Origin: Candidatus Flemingiibacterium merdigallinarum
GTDB lineage: Bacteria; Bacillota; Clostridia; Oscillospirales; CAG-272
Direction of reading: 5' to 3'
DNA length: 32,004 nucleotides
Assembly (NCBI GenBank): GCA_904386005.1
Contig: CAJFKR010000029.1
Coordinates: 1 to 32,004, forward strand
Position numbers and translations under genes: made by a program. Below, piece by piece: positions 1 to 7,351 of the stretch. Numbering within the stretch: the stretch's first letter is position 1; each line of letters begins with the position of its first letter. Below the pieces are notes generated by a model that was not told the origin of the DNA, made no database searches, and saw only the letters and a program-made list of their open reading frames with translations.

Positions 1-303
1 GCGGGTTCGCATCCATACTTTTCCGAATTGTGCCAGGCTCCATCCCAGCAAAAGAAGAATCAGCGGAATCAGAAGCAGGCGCATACAGAATAAGGGAGAA
101 GATATATATAAGCTCATCTGCAGACTCCTTGCCCGGGGAACCGCAAACAGATAAAAAAGCACCAGAACCATCAGAACTGCTCCGGCAGCGGCAAGCCGCC
201 GGACATCCTTTCTGCGCTCAGCCATATCCGAAGTGCCAAAAATCAGAACAGTCACATCTGTCTGAAATACTTCAGCAATTTTCAACAGCATATTTATCAC
301 CAT
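1..303 (-). CDS. Partial XRE-like regulator tail with membrane segments
   Basis: The minus-strand frame runs off the left edge. Its first residues, around LLKIAEVFQTDVTVLIFG, match the end of an XRE/Cro helix-turn-helix domain. A charged linker and two hydrophobic stretches follow (about residues 32-48 and 68-86), suggesting a membrane-anchored XRE protein, a common small Clostridia type. The recognition-helix half and the usual W-E-x-G segment are absent: a TGA closes this frame a short way upstream, and I found no HTH in the other frames. It therefore looks 5'-truncated or decayed. A second ATG at 291, preceded by GGTGAT, is an alternative start. A strong promoter lies at 515-543. The C-terminus is not in the window. 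Confidence 0.5.
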   Translation of the reverse strand, partial: MVINMLLKIAEVFQTDVTVLIFGTSDMAERRKDVRRLAAAGAVLMVLVLFYLFAVPRARSLQMSLYISSPLFCMRLLLIPLILLLLGWSLAQFGKVWMRTR

Positions 304-464
304 TACTTTCGCCGCGGCGAAAGCTTCCTTTCTTCCCGTTTTGCGCAATTCTTTCCGTCAAGAGCGGTCGAATCCCGAACTTGCGCCGATAGCGATGTGA
401 ATTCGGATTTTGAGCCTGTTTTAAATCTAACGATGATTATCGGTAGCGGGAGCGCTCACACTGC

Positions 465-490
465 CAAAAGTCGGCATAAGCCGACTTTTG
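465..490 (-). other. Perfect 11-bp hairpin in leader of the XRE-like gene
   Basis: Arms 465-475 (CAAAAGTCGGC) and 480-490 are perfectly complementary around the loop ATAA. No T-run follows on either side, so it is not a standard intrinsic terminator. It lies about 20 nt downstream of the expected transcription start of the minus-strand promoter, so a role in RNA stability or as a protein-binding site is possible. Confidence 0.55.
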
Positions 491-514
491 ACATATAGTT
501 TCGTGTACAATGAT

Positions 515-543
515 ATTATAACATTATTTGAACACAAAGTCAA
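515..543 (-). promoter_or_regulatory. Sigma-A-type promoter, minus strand
   Basis: Read on the minus strand: TTGACT (538-543), 17-nt spacer, TATAAT (515-520). Near-consensus and pointing at the truncated XRE-like gene, with a leader of about 200 nt. Confidence 0.75.
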
Positions 544-644
544 CAACCTGACGATAGGTTTATTATGGAAGCGTCAATTTCATCAATATCGACAGGCTGC
601 TCGACCAAATCTGGTCTAAAACACGAAACATGCACATATAATAC

Positions 645-677
645 AGTGTCTATCAGCCTAAACCACTGATAGACACT
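645..677. terminator. 12-bp hairpin downstream of the clostripain-like gene
   Basis: Arms 645-656 and 666-677 are perfect complements around a 9-nt loop. On the minus strand it lies about 45 nt after the clostripain-like stop codon. It lacks a clean T-run, so termination is inferred from strength and position. A second hairpin (703-709 with 715-721) starts directly after that stop codon. Confidence 0.45.
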
Positions 678-721
678 TTAATATGGTCAATACTATTGTC
701 AACTCTGACAAGCAGTCAGAG

Positions 722-2788
722 TCAGGCGTCGGTATAAATATATCCATCTTCGATTGTAAATATCGCGGAGTCCGATAAATATATATCGCCAGCGAAGTCG
801 ACAAGCTCGAAGTTGAGCGCGTATATACCGTCTCCCATGTCGCCCTCGTAAAATTGAGTATCCTCGGTATATACAATCGTCGCGCTTTCAAATTCGTAGA
901 TGTTGTCGTCCTCGTCCGACAGCGACATATAGCTGTGCAGCAGTGTGATCTCATCGCCCGGTTCAGGCAGAATCAAGGTCTTGTCCGCCATACCGTTGTC
1001 GTCGATTTTACGGCGCGCTCCGATTATGCTGTACTCGCGGTCGACAAAGCTGTACGCGACGCGCAGATTGCACTCGACGCCGTTCAATAATATCGGCACC
1101 GAGTAGATGTTGTAGTCGTCGCCCTCGAATACAATCTCCATATGGCAGAGGTAGCCGTCAAGTGTGCCCCATACCCCGCGGAAATTGTCGCGGAACACAC
1201 CGTTCTCCCAGTCGGCGAACAGGTCGTTGTCCCGACCGAGTATCAGTATAATATCCGACTCTATGTCGATATAACAGAGGTTGATATACACTCCGGTCAG
1301 AAGCGACGCGGCGTCGCCGCCAATATCAAGCACCGCGTAGCCGTCCTCGTCGCAGTAAAGCGGCAGGTAGTCGAGGTCATTCTGGTCCGAAAAATCAGCG
1401 ACAGGTGTGCCGCTGTCGATATCCGCATATGCGAGCCCCTCCTCGCTCAATATACCGGTAAGCTCGTAGTCGTATAAATAGCAGAACGCCGGACTCGCGC
1501 CTACATAGCTGTATTCGTAAACATCATAAATATCGCCGTCATAGGCATAATAACAGGACAGTCCGGTCGACTCGCCGCGGTATTGACCGTTCACCTTGTA
1601 TATGACACACTCGTCAAGCGCGTCGAGCACAGCCTGTGCGTTCTCGGGCAGAAGTCCGCGGCTGTTGCGGACAAGATGACCGAGGTCGACCATATTCGTA
1701 TAACCGGTATCGGGGGTGTTGCCGCCATAGTTTTCGCTCCGATGCGCCTGACGACCGAATTCGGCGAAGAACACCGGATCGCGGCTCGCGGCACTCAGAG
1801 CTTCGCAGCCGAGATTGTCGTATGCGACGACGAGCGGCCAGATTTTCGACAAATCGACGACCGAAAGCGTGATTTCGTCAGCCATGCCAATTGCTTCGCA
1901 GTCAGCTGCATAGCTGTCGCAGATTATACGCCCGATTTCATCCGCGCCGATGTCGGGGCTGTCGGCGACCGCCTGGATCCAGACGTCGTAATCCCAGCCG
2001 CAGGTCGGCTCCTGATCCTCGCTGGCGACCATGTATTCGGCGACGTCAGAAAGCATCGCGGCCGTGTCGATTGTCGCCATCAGGCAGGCGTCGAAGCCGA
2101 CCAGCTCGAACGGAGGGTCGTATTCAGAAAGTGTGCATACACTGTCGAGCGCGTAGTAAATCTCATCGAGCGAAAGCGAATCGTAGCCGTGAAGCTCATC
2201 GAAGGCTACGCCCGAAATGCTGCCGCCGCCGTGATTCCAGAAAATCAATATCGCGTTGTCGGCCGGATATTCGTCAAAGCAGAAGCTGATGAAATCAGCG
2301 AAGGTCTCGCCGTCGCCCATGCTCGCGTCGGGCAGCTCGCTGATTTTTTCAAGACCGTCCGAACTATATAGAAAGCGCGACAGCACTCCCGACCTCACCG
2401 CTTCGTGATGCCAGGTCTTCGCTCCGCCGGTTTGTATTACGACGTTGACATTATCGGGGAGCGTTGTTTTTTGCAGCTCGTATAAATCATATGTAGCCGC
2501 CGCGTAATTCGATTCGAGGTCGCTCGCGCAGAGATACCAGTATATAGCCCAGCTCTCGGCGTCCGCGTTCGGTCGAGCGTCAGTCGGATTTTCGGACTTA
2601 CGGCTCGTATCAGCGTAGTTTTCACTCGAGCTGTCGGCATAATTTTCAGTTTCTGTATTGTCGTTGGCACCGCGCAGCGAGTCGATTACCTCGATAAATC
2701 GAAATATACCGGTCTCCGCGCAGCCGACCATCAAGCAAAGCGCGAGCAGAATACAAAGCACTCCCGCGATTTTCAGATTTCGCTTCAT
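722..2788 (-). CDS. Clostripain-family (peptidase C11) cysteine protease lipoprotein
   Basis: Probable secreted, lipid-anchored cysteine endopeptidase of 688 residues. The N-terminus is a short charged segment, a hydrophobic core and lipobox LMVGC, with Cys23 as the lipidated residue. An Asn/Ser/Asp-rich linker to about residue 75 follows, then the C11 catalytic region: WNHGGG with His186, and GFDACLM with Cys235, the expected catalytic dyad. The C-terminal half has repeated Tyr/Asp-rich beta-type segments without a family I recognise. C11 enzymes usually cut after basic residues; specificity here is unknown. The ATG lacks a close ribosome binding site: a strong GGAGGAAAGGA lies about 45 nt upstream, before a short frame that overlaps this ATG (2787-2826). 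It appears monocistronic, with a promoter at 2869-2897. Confidence 0.9.
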   Translation of the reverse strand: MKRNLKIAGVLCILLALCLMVGCAETGIFRFIEVIDSLRGANDNTETENYADSSSENYADTSRKSENPTDARPNADAESWAIYWYLCASDLESNYAAATYDLYELQKTTLPDNVNVVIQTGGAKTWHHEAVRSGVLSRFLYSSDGLEKISELPDASMGDGETFADFISFCFDEYPADNAILIFWNHGGGSISGVAFDELHGYDSLSLDEIYYALDSVCTLSEYDPPFELVGFDACLMATIDTAAMLSDVAEYMVASEDQEPTCGWDYDVWIQAVADSPDIGADEIGRIICDSYAADCEAIGMADEITLSVVDLSKIWPLVVAYDNLGCEALSAASRDPVFFAEFGRQAHRSENYGGNTPDTGYTNMVDLGHLVRNSRGLLPENAQAVLDALDECVIYKVNGQYRGESTGLSCYYAYDGDIYDVYEYSYVGASPAFCYLYDYELTGILSEEGLAYADIDSGTPVADFSDQNDLDYLPLYCDEDGYAVLDIGGDAASLLTGVYINLCYIDIESDIILILGRDNDLFADWENGVFRDNFRGVWGTLDGYLCHMEIVFEGDDYNIYSVPILLNGVECNLRVAYSFVDREYSIIGARRKIDDNGMADKTLILPEPGDEITLLHSYMSLSDEDDNIYEFESATIVYTEDTQFYEGDMGDGIYALNFELVDFAGDIYLSDSAIFTIEDGYIYTDA

Positions 2789-2826
2789 ATGTCGCCATCA
2801 AGCCTCGCGCGCCAAAATGCCGGCAA
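2787..2826 (-). CDS. Possible 13-codon upstream frame coupled to the protease gene
   Basis: On the minus strand GGAGGAAAGGA is followed 4 nt later by TTG, opening a 13-codon frame. Its TGA overlaps the protease ATG in the ATGA arrangement typical of translational coupling. The TTG start, very short length and lack of any homology make it tentative. The protease ATG itself has only a weak, distant purine tract. Confidence 0.3.
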
Positions 2827-2868
2827 GGCGTCCTTTCCTCCGATATGCTGAATTTGATTTATAAATAT

Positions 2869-2897
2869 ATTATAACCCTTTTTTGTCAGTAAATCAA
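2869..2897 (-). promoter_or_regulatory. Promoter for the clostripain-like gene
   Basis: Minus strand TTGATT (2892-2897), 17-nt spacer, TATAAT (2869-2874). The -10 is consensus and the -35 has two mismatches. Confidence 0.6.
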
Positions 2898-2983
2898 GCA
2901 TATCTATTCAATATGGCAGCGATATGGCGTATTGCACATATGTATTTATATACAGCCGCGATTATTGTGCAGCAGTTATGCTT

Positions 2984-3469
2984 TCATATCTCGATAATCT
3001 GCTTTTTCAATTCGACCGCGCGTTGGAATATTGAGTCGGCGCGTTTGCCAAGCGGTCCCTGCTTGATTATCAAATCCGCGTTATCAAGTATGTATTCATC
3101 CGCGCCGTTGTTATCTTCTTCGTCGAAATTGATGACCTCGCTGCATTTCTGAAGCAATCGGAAGTAACGTTCGCGCCGCTCGGGATGCCAGCGGTCAGCC
3201 TGTGATTCGGAGGTCGGCACGCAGACAAGCTCAATATCGCCGCCGTAATCGCGTATCGCCATGCAGGCTTCAGCCGCCCACATTTCGGTTCCCTGCTCGA
3301 GCGAGCTGATGAACGTGTGGCAGCCGCGGCGTATCACCTCGAGCAGAATCATCGCGATTCTCGTCTTAGCCATAACACAGTCGAAATATTCTTCATCATA
3401 TCCCCAAGGCTGTTCATCGGGCGTCGCGCCGATAAAGGCGCAGGTTCTACATTGATTTTGATTTTCCAT
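2984..3469 (-). CDS. DUF1273 / YpsA-like SLOG-fold protein
   Basis: About 161 residues, matching the size and pattern of Firmicutes DUF1273/YpsA-type proteins of the SLOG nucleotide/ligand-binding superfamily. The N-terminus opens with CRTCAFIGATPDEQPWG. The middle has the TFISSLEQGTEMWAAE segment typical of the fold's ligand-binding loop, and the C-terminal part has the region with NADLIIKQG. YpsA has been linked to division control and stress in Bacillus, but the molecular function is unsettled. I chose ATG 3469 rather than 3499 because AAAGGAACGGGAAATAAC immediately precedes it. An extended -10 promoter lies at 3511-3519. Confidence 0.8.
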   Translation of the reverse strand: MENQNQCRTCAFIGATPDEQPWGYDEEYFDCVMAKTRIAMILLEVIRRGCHTFISSLEQGTEMWAAEACMAIRDYGGDIELVCVPTSESQADRWHPERRERYFRLLQKCSEVINFDEEDNNGADEYILDNADLIIKQGPLGKRADSIFQRAVELKKQIIEI

Positions 3470-3510
3470 GTTATTTCCCGTTCCTTTCCAGATAATCAAT
3501 TGCTTTCAGT

Positions 3511-3519
3511 ATTATATCA
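3511..3519 (-). promoter_or_regulatory. Extended -10 promoter for the DUF1273 gene
   Basis: Minus strand TGATATAAT, i.e. TATAAT (3511-3516) with an upstream TGn. No good -35 is present at the standard distance. Confidence 0.45.
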
Positions 3520-3626
3520 CAATTTTCGTGCTGTGTATGTCGAATAATGTCAAGCGTAAAATATTTTTCGGAAATATTAAAATTAATAATACAGATGCCG
3601 ACAACCATCAGAGATAAAATCGAACA

Positions 3627-3659
3627 TAAAAATCACGCCGCGAAAACCACGGCGTGATC
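3627..3659 (-). terminator. Intrinsic terminator of the dapA-dapB unit
   Basis: Stem 3632-3640 with 3650-3658 (ATCACGCCG and complement), 9-nt loop, followed on the minus strand by TTTTT. It lies about 120 nt beyond the dapB stop. The rest of the 307-nt space between dapB and the DUF1273 gene (3470-3776) shows nothing else I can support. Confidence 0.8.
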
Positions 3660-3776
3660 ACTCCGATATTCGATATAGTTAAAGTATAATTGTACAACAA
3701 GTGACTCCGCTCTATATACCTCGTCGCGGCTCTATGCGAATGCAATCGGCGTGAGCGCTGACGTCATACATAGCTT

Positions 3777-4553
3777 TCATTCGCCGCTGACAAGTGTCTC
3801 CATGTTGTAGAAGCCCTTCGGCTTTCCGACGAGATAACGTGCCGCGCGCAGCGCGCCGCGAGCGAACACCTCTCGCGACGCCGCGCTGTGTTGTATAGTT
3901 ATAACCTCGTCGCATCCGGCGAACATAATTTCATGTTCGCCGACAATTGTCCCTCCGCGAACCGAATGTATACCGATTTCATTCTTTCGGCGCGGCTCGC
4001 GGCGCGACTGACGCTCATATGTGTACTCGGTGTCGTCGCCGAGAATCGGAGCTACGGCGTCGGCGATCATTAGCGCGGTACCGCTTGGCGCGTCGAGCTT
4101 GCGGTTGTGGTGACGCTCGATTATCTCGACGTCGAAATCGCGCCCGAGCACTTCCGCCGCCTGTTTTGCGAGCTGTATCAGCAGATTGATTCCGACCGAC
4201 ATATTGCGCGAGAAGAACACCGGTATCTTCTCGGCTGCCGAGTGTATCAGCGCGGTCTCCTCATCGGTATGGCCGGTAGTGCATACGACGATTGGCAAGT
4301 TGTGCCCGACAGCATATTCGAGCAGCGGTCCGATCGCGCTGTGGTGCGAGCAGTCGATAATGCAATCGACCGAAATATCATCCGCAAGGTCGAGCGGCGA
4401 CTGATAAACCGGTATCTCGCCCGCCGTTTGATTTACGTCTATTCCGGCGACAATTCTACATCCGCTCTCGCTCGCCGACTCGGTTATAGCCCGCCCGAGT
4501 CTCCCCATCGCGCCCGACAGCAAAATTTTGATTTCCTGCATAATTATATCCAT
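3777..4553 (-). CDS. dapB: 4-hydroxy-tetrahydrodipicolinate reductase
   Basis: Catalyses the NAD(P)H-dependent second step of the diaminopimelate/lysine branch, supplying cell-wall diaminopimelate and lysine. The 258-residue length is normal. The N-terminal Rossmann motif is GAMGRLGRA. The catalytic/substrate-binding signature ERHHNRKLDAPSGTA is intact. It follows dapA on the same strand after 117 nt, so the two are probably co-transcribed and end at the terminator at 3627-3659. The start is uncertain: neither this ATG nor the internal one at 4541, which fits the family better, has a close ribosome binding site. The purine tract GAAAGGAAG lies about 19 nt upstream of 4553. Confidence 0.95.
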   Translation of the reverse strand: MDIIMQEIKILLSGAMGRLGRAITESASESGCRIVAGIDVNQTAGEIPVYQSPLDLADDISVDCIIDCSHHSAIGPLLEYAVGHNLPIVVCTTGHTDEETALIHSAAEKIPVFFSRNMSVGINLLIQLAKQAAEVLGRDFDVEIIERHHNRKLDAPSGTALMIADAVAPILGDDTEYTYERQSRREPRRKNEIGIHSVRGGTIVGEHEIMFAGCDEVITIQHSAASREVFARGALRAARYLVGKPKGFYNMETLVSGE

Positions 4554-4670
4554 GACTTCGCGCAGGCAAAGTCTTCCTTTCTTTGATTATCGCTATTTTC
4601 GTGAAGGCTTATTTATATTCCTCGATATTCCTTGCATTCCAATATATGTATTGCTTGATACAGATTCAAG

Positions 4671-5561
4671 TTATATCAGGTTGTAGCTCTTCATCACCGA
4701 AATCAGCTTTTCGCGGTTGGCGTCGTCCATTTCGCAGAGCGGCAGGCGCATTTCGTCTCCGCACAAGCCGAGCAGACCCATCGCCGTCTTGACCGGTACA
4801 GGGTTGACCTCGCAGAAAAGCGTATTTGCGAGCTTGAGCAGCTTCAGCTGCAGCTTCGCGGCTTCTGTCGTCTTGCCGTCGAAGTAAAGCTGACAGATAT
4901 CATGCGTCTCGCGCGGCACAACGTTAGAAAGCACCGAGATTACGCCCTTGCCTCCGAGCGACAGGATCGGCACGATCTGGTCGTCGTTTCCGCTGTATAC
5001 GTCAAGGCAGTCGCCGCACTCGGCGATGAGCTCGGCGATCGCACTGATATTGCCGCTCGCTTCCTTGGCGGCGACGATGCGCTCATGCTTCGCCAGCTCC
5101 TTGTACACCGGCAGAGTGATATTAACGCCGGTTCTCGACGGTACGTTATAAAGAATAATCGGCTTGTCAGTCGCGTCGGCTACAGCGGTAAAGCTCTTGA
5201 TAAGCCCCTTCGGCGTCGCCTTGTTATAATAAGGCGTGACGAGCAGCAGCGCGTCGGCGCCGACCTCGCAGGCATAGCGCGACAGGTCAATTGCGTAGTC
5301 AGTGTCGTTCGAGCCGGTGCCGGCGATTACCGGCACGCGTCCGGCTACCCGCTCCACGCAGTAGCGGATACATTCGCGGTGCTCCTCGTCGGTCAGGGTT
5401 GACGACTCGCCGGTCGTACCGCAGATGACAATAGCGTCGGTCGACGACTCTATCTGACGGTCGATAAGCCGACCGAGGGCGTCGTAATCGACGACGTTGT
5501 TACAAAACGGGGTTACGATAGCGACCGCTGAACCGCGGAATACAGTTTGCTTGTTACTCAT
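4671..5561 (-). CDS. dapA: 4-hydroxy-tetrahydrodipicolinate synthase
   Basis: Condenses pyruvate with aspartate semialdehyde, the committed step to diaminopimelate and lysine. At 296 residues it is a full-length (beta/alpha)8 aldolase. The Schiff-base lysine is Lys166 in VAAKEASGN, Tyr138 sits in LYNVPSRTG, and the GTTGE segment is at about residues 48-52. The start is supported by GAAAGGAATCTACC just upstream. No good promoter is visible in the 100 nt directly upstream. The likely source is the promoter at 5969-5997, whose transcript must pass a terminator at about 5660-5685, so attenuation is possible. dapB follows. Confidence 0.95.
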   Translation of the reverse strand: MSNKQTVFRGSAVAIVTPFCNNVVDYDALGRLIDRQIESSTDAIVICGTTGESSTLTDEEHRECIRYCVERVAGRVPVIAGTGSNDTDYAIDLSRYACEVGADALLLVTPYYNKATPKGLIKSFTAVADATDKPIILYNVPSRTGVNITLPVYKELAKHERIVAAKEASGNISAIAELIAECGDCLDVYSGNDDQIVPILSLGGKGVISVLSNVVPRETHDICQLYFDGKTTEAAKLQLKLLKLANTLFCEVNPVPVKTAMGLLGLCGDEMRLPLCEMDDANREKLISVMKSYNLI

Positions 5562-5765
5562 GGTAGATTCCTTTCATGCGGCAAAATATACAATTTCCCG
5601 ACAGATTGCGCTTTTCGCTTCGCTTTTCTGCCAAAACATTGCATAGCCGCGATAAAAAATAAAAAAACTGGTTGAAAACCAGCTATCCATGTACTATAAT
5701 ATATACGAAGGCGCAAAAAACGGTACTTCGGGATATTATTGTATATAAGATAGCTCTCCATCAAA
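5562..5765 (-). promoter_or_regulatory. Untranslated leader between the small Cys-rich frame and dapA
   Basis: 204 nt without a supported gene. It contains a terminator-like hairpin (about 5669-5683) followed on the minus strand by seven T and an AT-rich run, then dapA's ribosome binding site. I see no lysine-riboswitch core. The arrangement of promoter, short frame, terminator and dapA resembles an attenuated leader, but no competing antiterminator helix was established. Confidence 0.4.
5655..5685 (-). terminator. Intrinsic terminator or attenuator upstream of dapA
   Basis: Minus strand CTGGTT and AACCAG form a short stem around a 3-nt loop, followed by TTTTTTTATTTTTT. The stem is weak (6 bp, 7 counting the flanking A-T) but the U-run is excellent. 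It ends transcription from 5969-5997 before dapA unless bypassed. Confidence 0.6.
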
Positions 5766-5945
5766 TCAATGATGACAGTCGCATGGCTCTTCGCCCGTGT
5801 GACCAGAACTGCCGCCTGCCGCAGCGTCAATTCTTCGGCATTCTCCACCTTTCGGACAGGTTATGGCGACCGCGGAAGTCTCGCCTGCCGTACTCATCAG
5901 AAAACGCGCCTCTATCATATAATCGCAACCGAATCGTATTTTCAT
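5766..5945 (-). CDS. Small Cys-rich hypothetical protein (about 59 residues)
   Basis: Reading from the ATG at about 5945 gives roughly 59 residues beginning MKIRFGCDYMIEARF, with Cys at about 7, 30, 36, 56 and 58 and ending C-D-C-H-H, suggestive of metal binding. Codons use the GC-rich third positions seen in neighbouring genes. A near-consensus promoter lies just upstream and a terminator about 80 nt downstream. No recognisable family, and the ribosome binding site is poor. An overlapping frame starting with GTG at 5848 behind AAAGG runs through the terminator hairpin, so I prefer this one. It may be a real small protein or a leader peptide of dapA. Confidence 0.4.
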   Translation of the reverse strand: MKIRFGCDYMIEARFLMSTAGETSAVAITCPKGGECRRIDAAAGGSSGHTGEEPCDCHH

Positions 5946-5968
5946 TATACGACTCGATATACAATAAT

Positions 5969-5997
5969 ATGATATCACATTTATACGATATTGTCAA
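5969..5997 (-). promoter_or_regulatory. Near-consensus promoter toward the dapA leader
   Basis: Minus strand TTGACA (5992-5997), 17-nt spacer, TATCAT (5969-5974). A weaker plus-strand promoter for queA (TTGTCA 5991-5996, 17 nt, TAATCA 6014-6019) overlaps its -35, so the two directions may interfere. Confidence 0.75.
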
Positions 5998-6046
5998 ATC
6001 ATATTTTAATCAATAATCAGTCAATTAAGGGGTTATTTTTTGTCAA

Positions 6047-7111
6047 ATGATTACAAATGAACGCATTGCAACCGAACTCACGACCAAGGATTTCTATTAC
6101 GACCTGCCGCAGGAGCTGATAGCACAGCATCCGAGCGAGGTGCGCGATATGTCGCGCCTTATGACCATCGACCGCCGCACCGGCAGGCTCGAGCATAAAA
6201 TCTTCCATGATATCGTCGACCTGATAAATCCGGAGGATGTGCTCGTTATTAACAACTCGAAAGTGATTCCGGCTCGGTTGTATGGTAAGAAAGCGGACAC
6301 CGGCGTCGAGGTTGAGTTCGTCTTGCTCCGCCAGCACTCGCTCGACCACTGGGAGGTCATGGTTCGTCCCGGCAGACGGGTAAAGCCGGGCACTACCATT
6401 ATATTCGGCGACGGTCTCCTGCGTGCGGATATCCTCGAAACAGTCGACGGAGGAAATCGCATGGTGGCTTTTGATTATGACCACGCAAATTGCAACATTT
6501 ATGACATCCTCGATAAAATCGGCAATATGCCGCTGCCGCCGTATATCACCGAAAAGCTCGCGGACAAGAGCCGTTACCAGACCGTATACGCGAAAACCGA
6601 AGGCTCTGCCGCCGCTCCGACCGCCGGACTGCACTTTACCGAGGAACTGCTCGACAAAATCCGCAAAAAAGGAGCCGCGATAGTTCCGGTCATGCTCCAT
6701 GTCGGACTCGGCACCTTCCGACCGGTCAAGGTCGACGCGATACGCGACCACGAAATGCACTCCGAATACTTCTCGGTCAGCGCCGAAGCCGCTGATGAAA
6801 TCAACCGCCGACGCGCGGGCGGCGGACGGATAATCGCGGTCGGAACCACCTCCTGCCGAACTCTCGAAAGCGTGGCTGACGACGCCGGCATTATACATCC
6901 CTACGAGGGCGACACCGGAATTTTCATCTACCCGGGCTACAAATTCAAGGCGGTCGACGCGCTGATAACCAACTTCCACCTGCCTGAAAGCACGCTGCTG
7001 ATGCTGGTTTCGGCGTTTTCGAGCCGCGAGGTAATGCTTAACGCGTACAAGACCGCGATCGAAATGAAGTACCGCTTCTTTTCGTTCGGCGACGCGTGCT
7101 TTATATATTAA
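6047..7111 (+). CDS. queA: S-adenosylmethionine:tRNA ribosyltransferase-isomerase
   Basis: Transfers and isomerises the ribosyl group of SAM onto preQ1 at the tRNA wobble position, giving epoxyqueuosine in GUN-anticodon tRNAs. The 354-residue length is normal. Family features include [15 protein letters not shown] near the N-terminus, the [11 protein letters not shown] segment, PLPPYI, the AAPTAGLHF signature and [11 protein letters not shown]. No other queuosine genes are in the window. A purine tract (AAGGGG) lies about 14 nt before the ATG. miaA follows 240 nt later behind its own promoter, so the two tRNA-modification genes are neighbours rather than a tight operon. Confidence 0.95.
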   Translation: MITNERIATELTTKDFYYDLPQELIAQHPSEVRDMSRLMTIDRRTGRLEHKIFHDIVDLINPEDVLVINNSKVIPARLYGKKADTGVEVEFVLLRQHSLDHWEVMVRPGRRVKPGTTIIFGDGLLRADILETVDGGNRMVAFDYDHANCNIYDILDKIGNMPLPPYITEKLADKSRYQTVYAKTEGSAAAPTAGLHFTEELLDKIRKKGAAIVPVMLHVGLGTFRPVKVDAIRDHEMHSEYFSVSAEAADEINRRRAGGGRIIAVGTTSCRTLESVADDAGIIHPYEGDTGIFIYPGYKFKAVDALITNFHLPESTLLMLVSAFSSREVMLNAYKTAIEMKYRFFSFGDACFIY

Positions 7112-7140
7112 GCGGACTTGCTTGCGGGGATTGGATTAAT

Positions 7141-7168
7141 GAGAAGTCAGGAGTTTGGAGTTAGGAAT
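7141..7168 (+). repeat. Degenerate heptad repeat
   Basis: Four consecutive 7-mers: GAGAAGT, CAGGAGT, TTGGAGT, TAGGAAT. They resemble the short heptameric intergenic repeats found in many bacteria. A related TTAGTTx array lies at about 26594-26636. Confidence 0.45.
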
Positions 7169-7211
7169 GGCGGATTAAATTATGTTTAATGTATCGATAA
7201 AAATATAACTA

Positions 7212-7240
7212 TTGACAAAAAAGCCTTAAAAGGGTATAAT
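7212..7240 (+). promoter_or_regulatory. Consensus promoter for miaA
   Basis: TTGACA (7212-7217), 17-nt spacer, TATAAT (7235-7240): a perfect sigma-A match between queA and miaA. Confidence 0.85.
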
Positions 7241-7252
7241 ATTATTGTTACG

Positions 7253-7287
7253 TGGTCGGATGAGCTATTTGTACAAACTTATCCGGT
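7253..7287 (+). promoter_or_regulatory. Hairpin in the miaA leader
   Basis: An 11-bp RNA stem (GGTCGGATGAG with CTTATCCGGTC, three G-U pairs) encloses a 13-nt loop, just after the start expected from the miaA promoter. No U-run follows, so it is not a terminator. It may affect stability or translation of miaA, whose start has no clear ribosome binding site. Confidence 0.4.
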
Positions 7288-7351
7288 CGAACAGGATTAT
7301 ATCAACAATCCAAGCAACACATTGATTCTACAGATTACATTAAAACACATT

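Larger units (their letters stand above)
304..721. other. 418-nt intergenic region with promoter and hairpins
   Basis: No convincing gene. It holds a minus-strand promoter (515-543), a perfect 11-bp hairpin (465-490) in the leader that promoter would produce, and two hairpins downstream of the clostripain-like gene (645-677 and 703-721). A short minus-strand frame at about 547-668 is Asp/Ile/Glu-rich at its end but has no start signal or recognised family, so I do not call it. Confidence 0.6.

Noticed and set aside
30-392. Plus-strand 120-residue open frame at the left edge
   Set aside because: No domain and no ribosome binding site, and the opposite strand carries recognisable XRE/membrane sequence.
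5558-5848. Minus-strand GTG-started frame in the dapA leader
   Set aside because: It reads through the terminator hairpin and its U-run and into dapA; composition fits the overlapping Cys-rich frame better.
6017-6979. Long minus-strand frame opposite queA
   Set aside because: Antisense to clear queA coding sequence; its length reflects GC-rich codon bias, not a gene.
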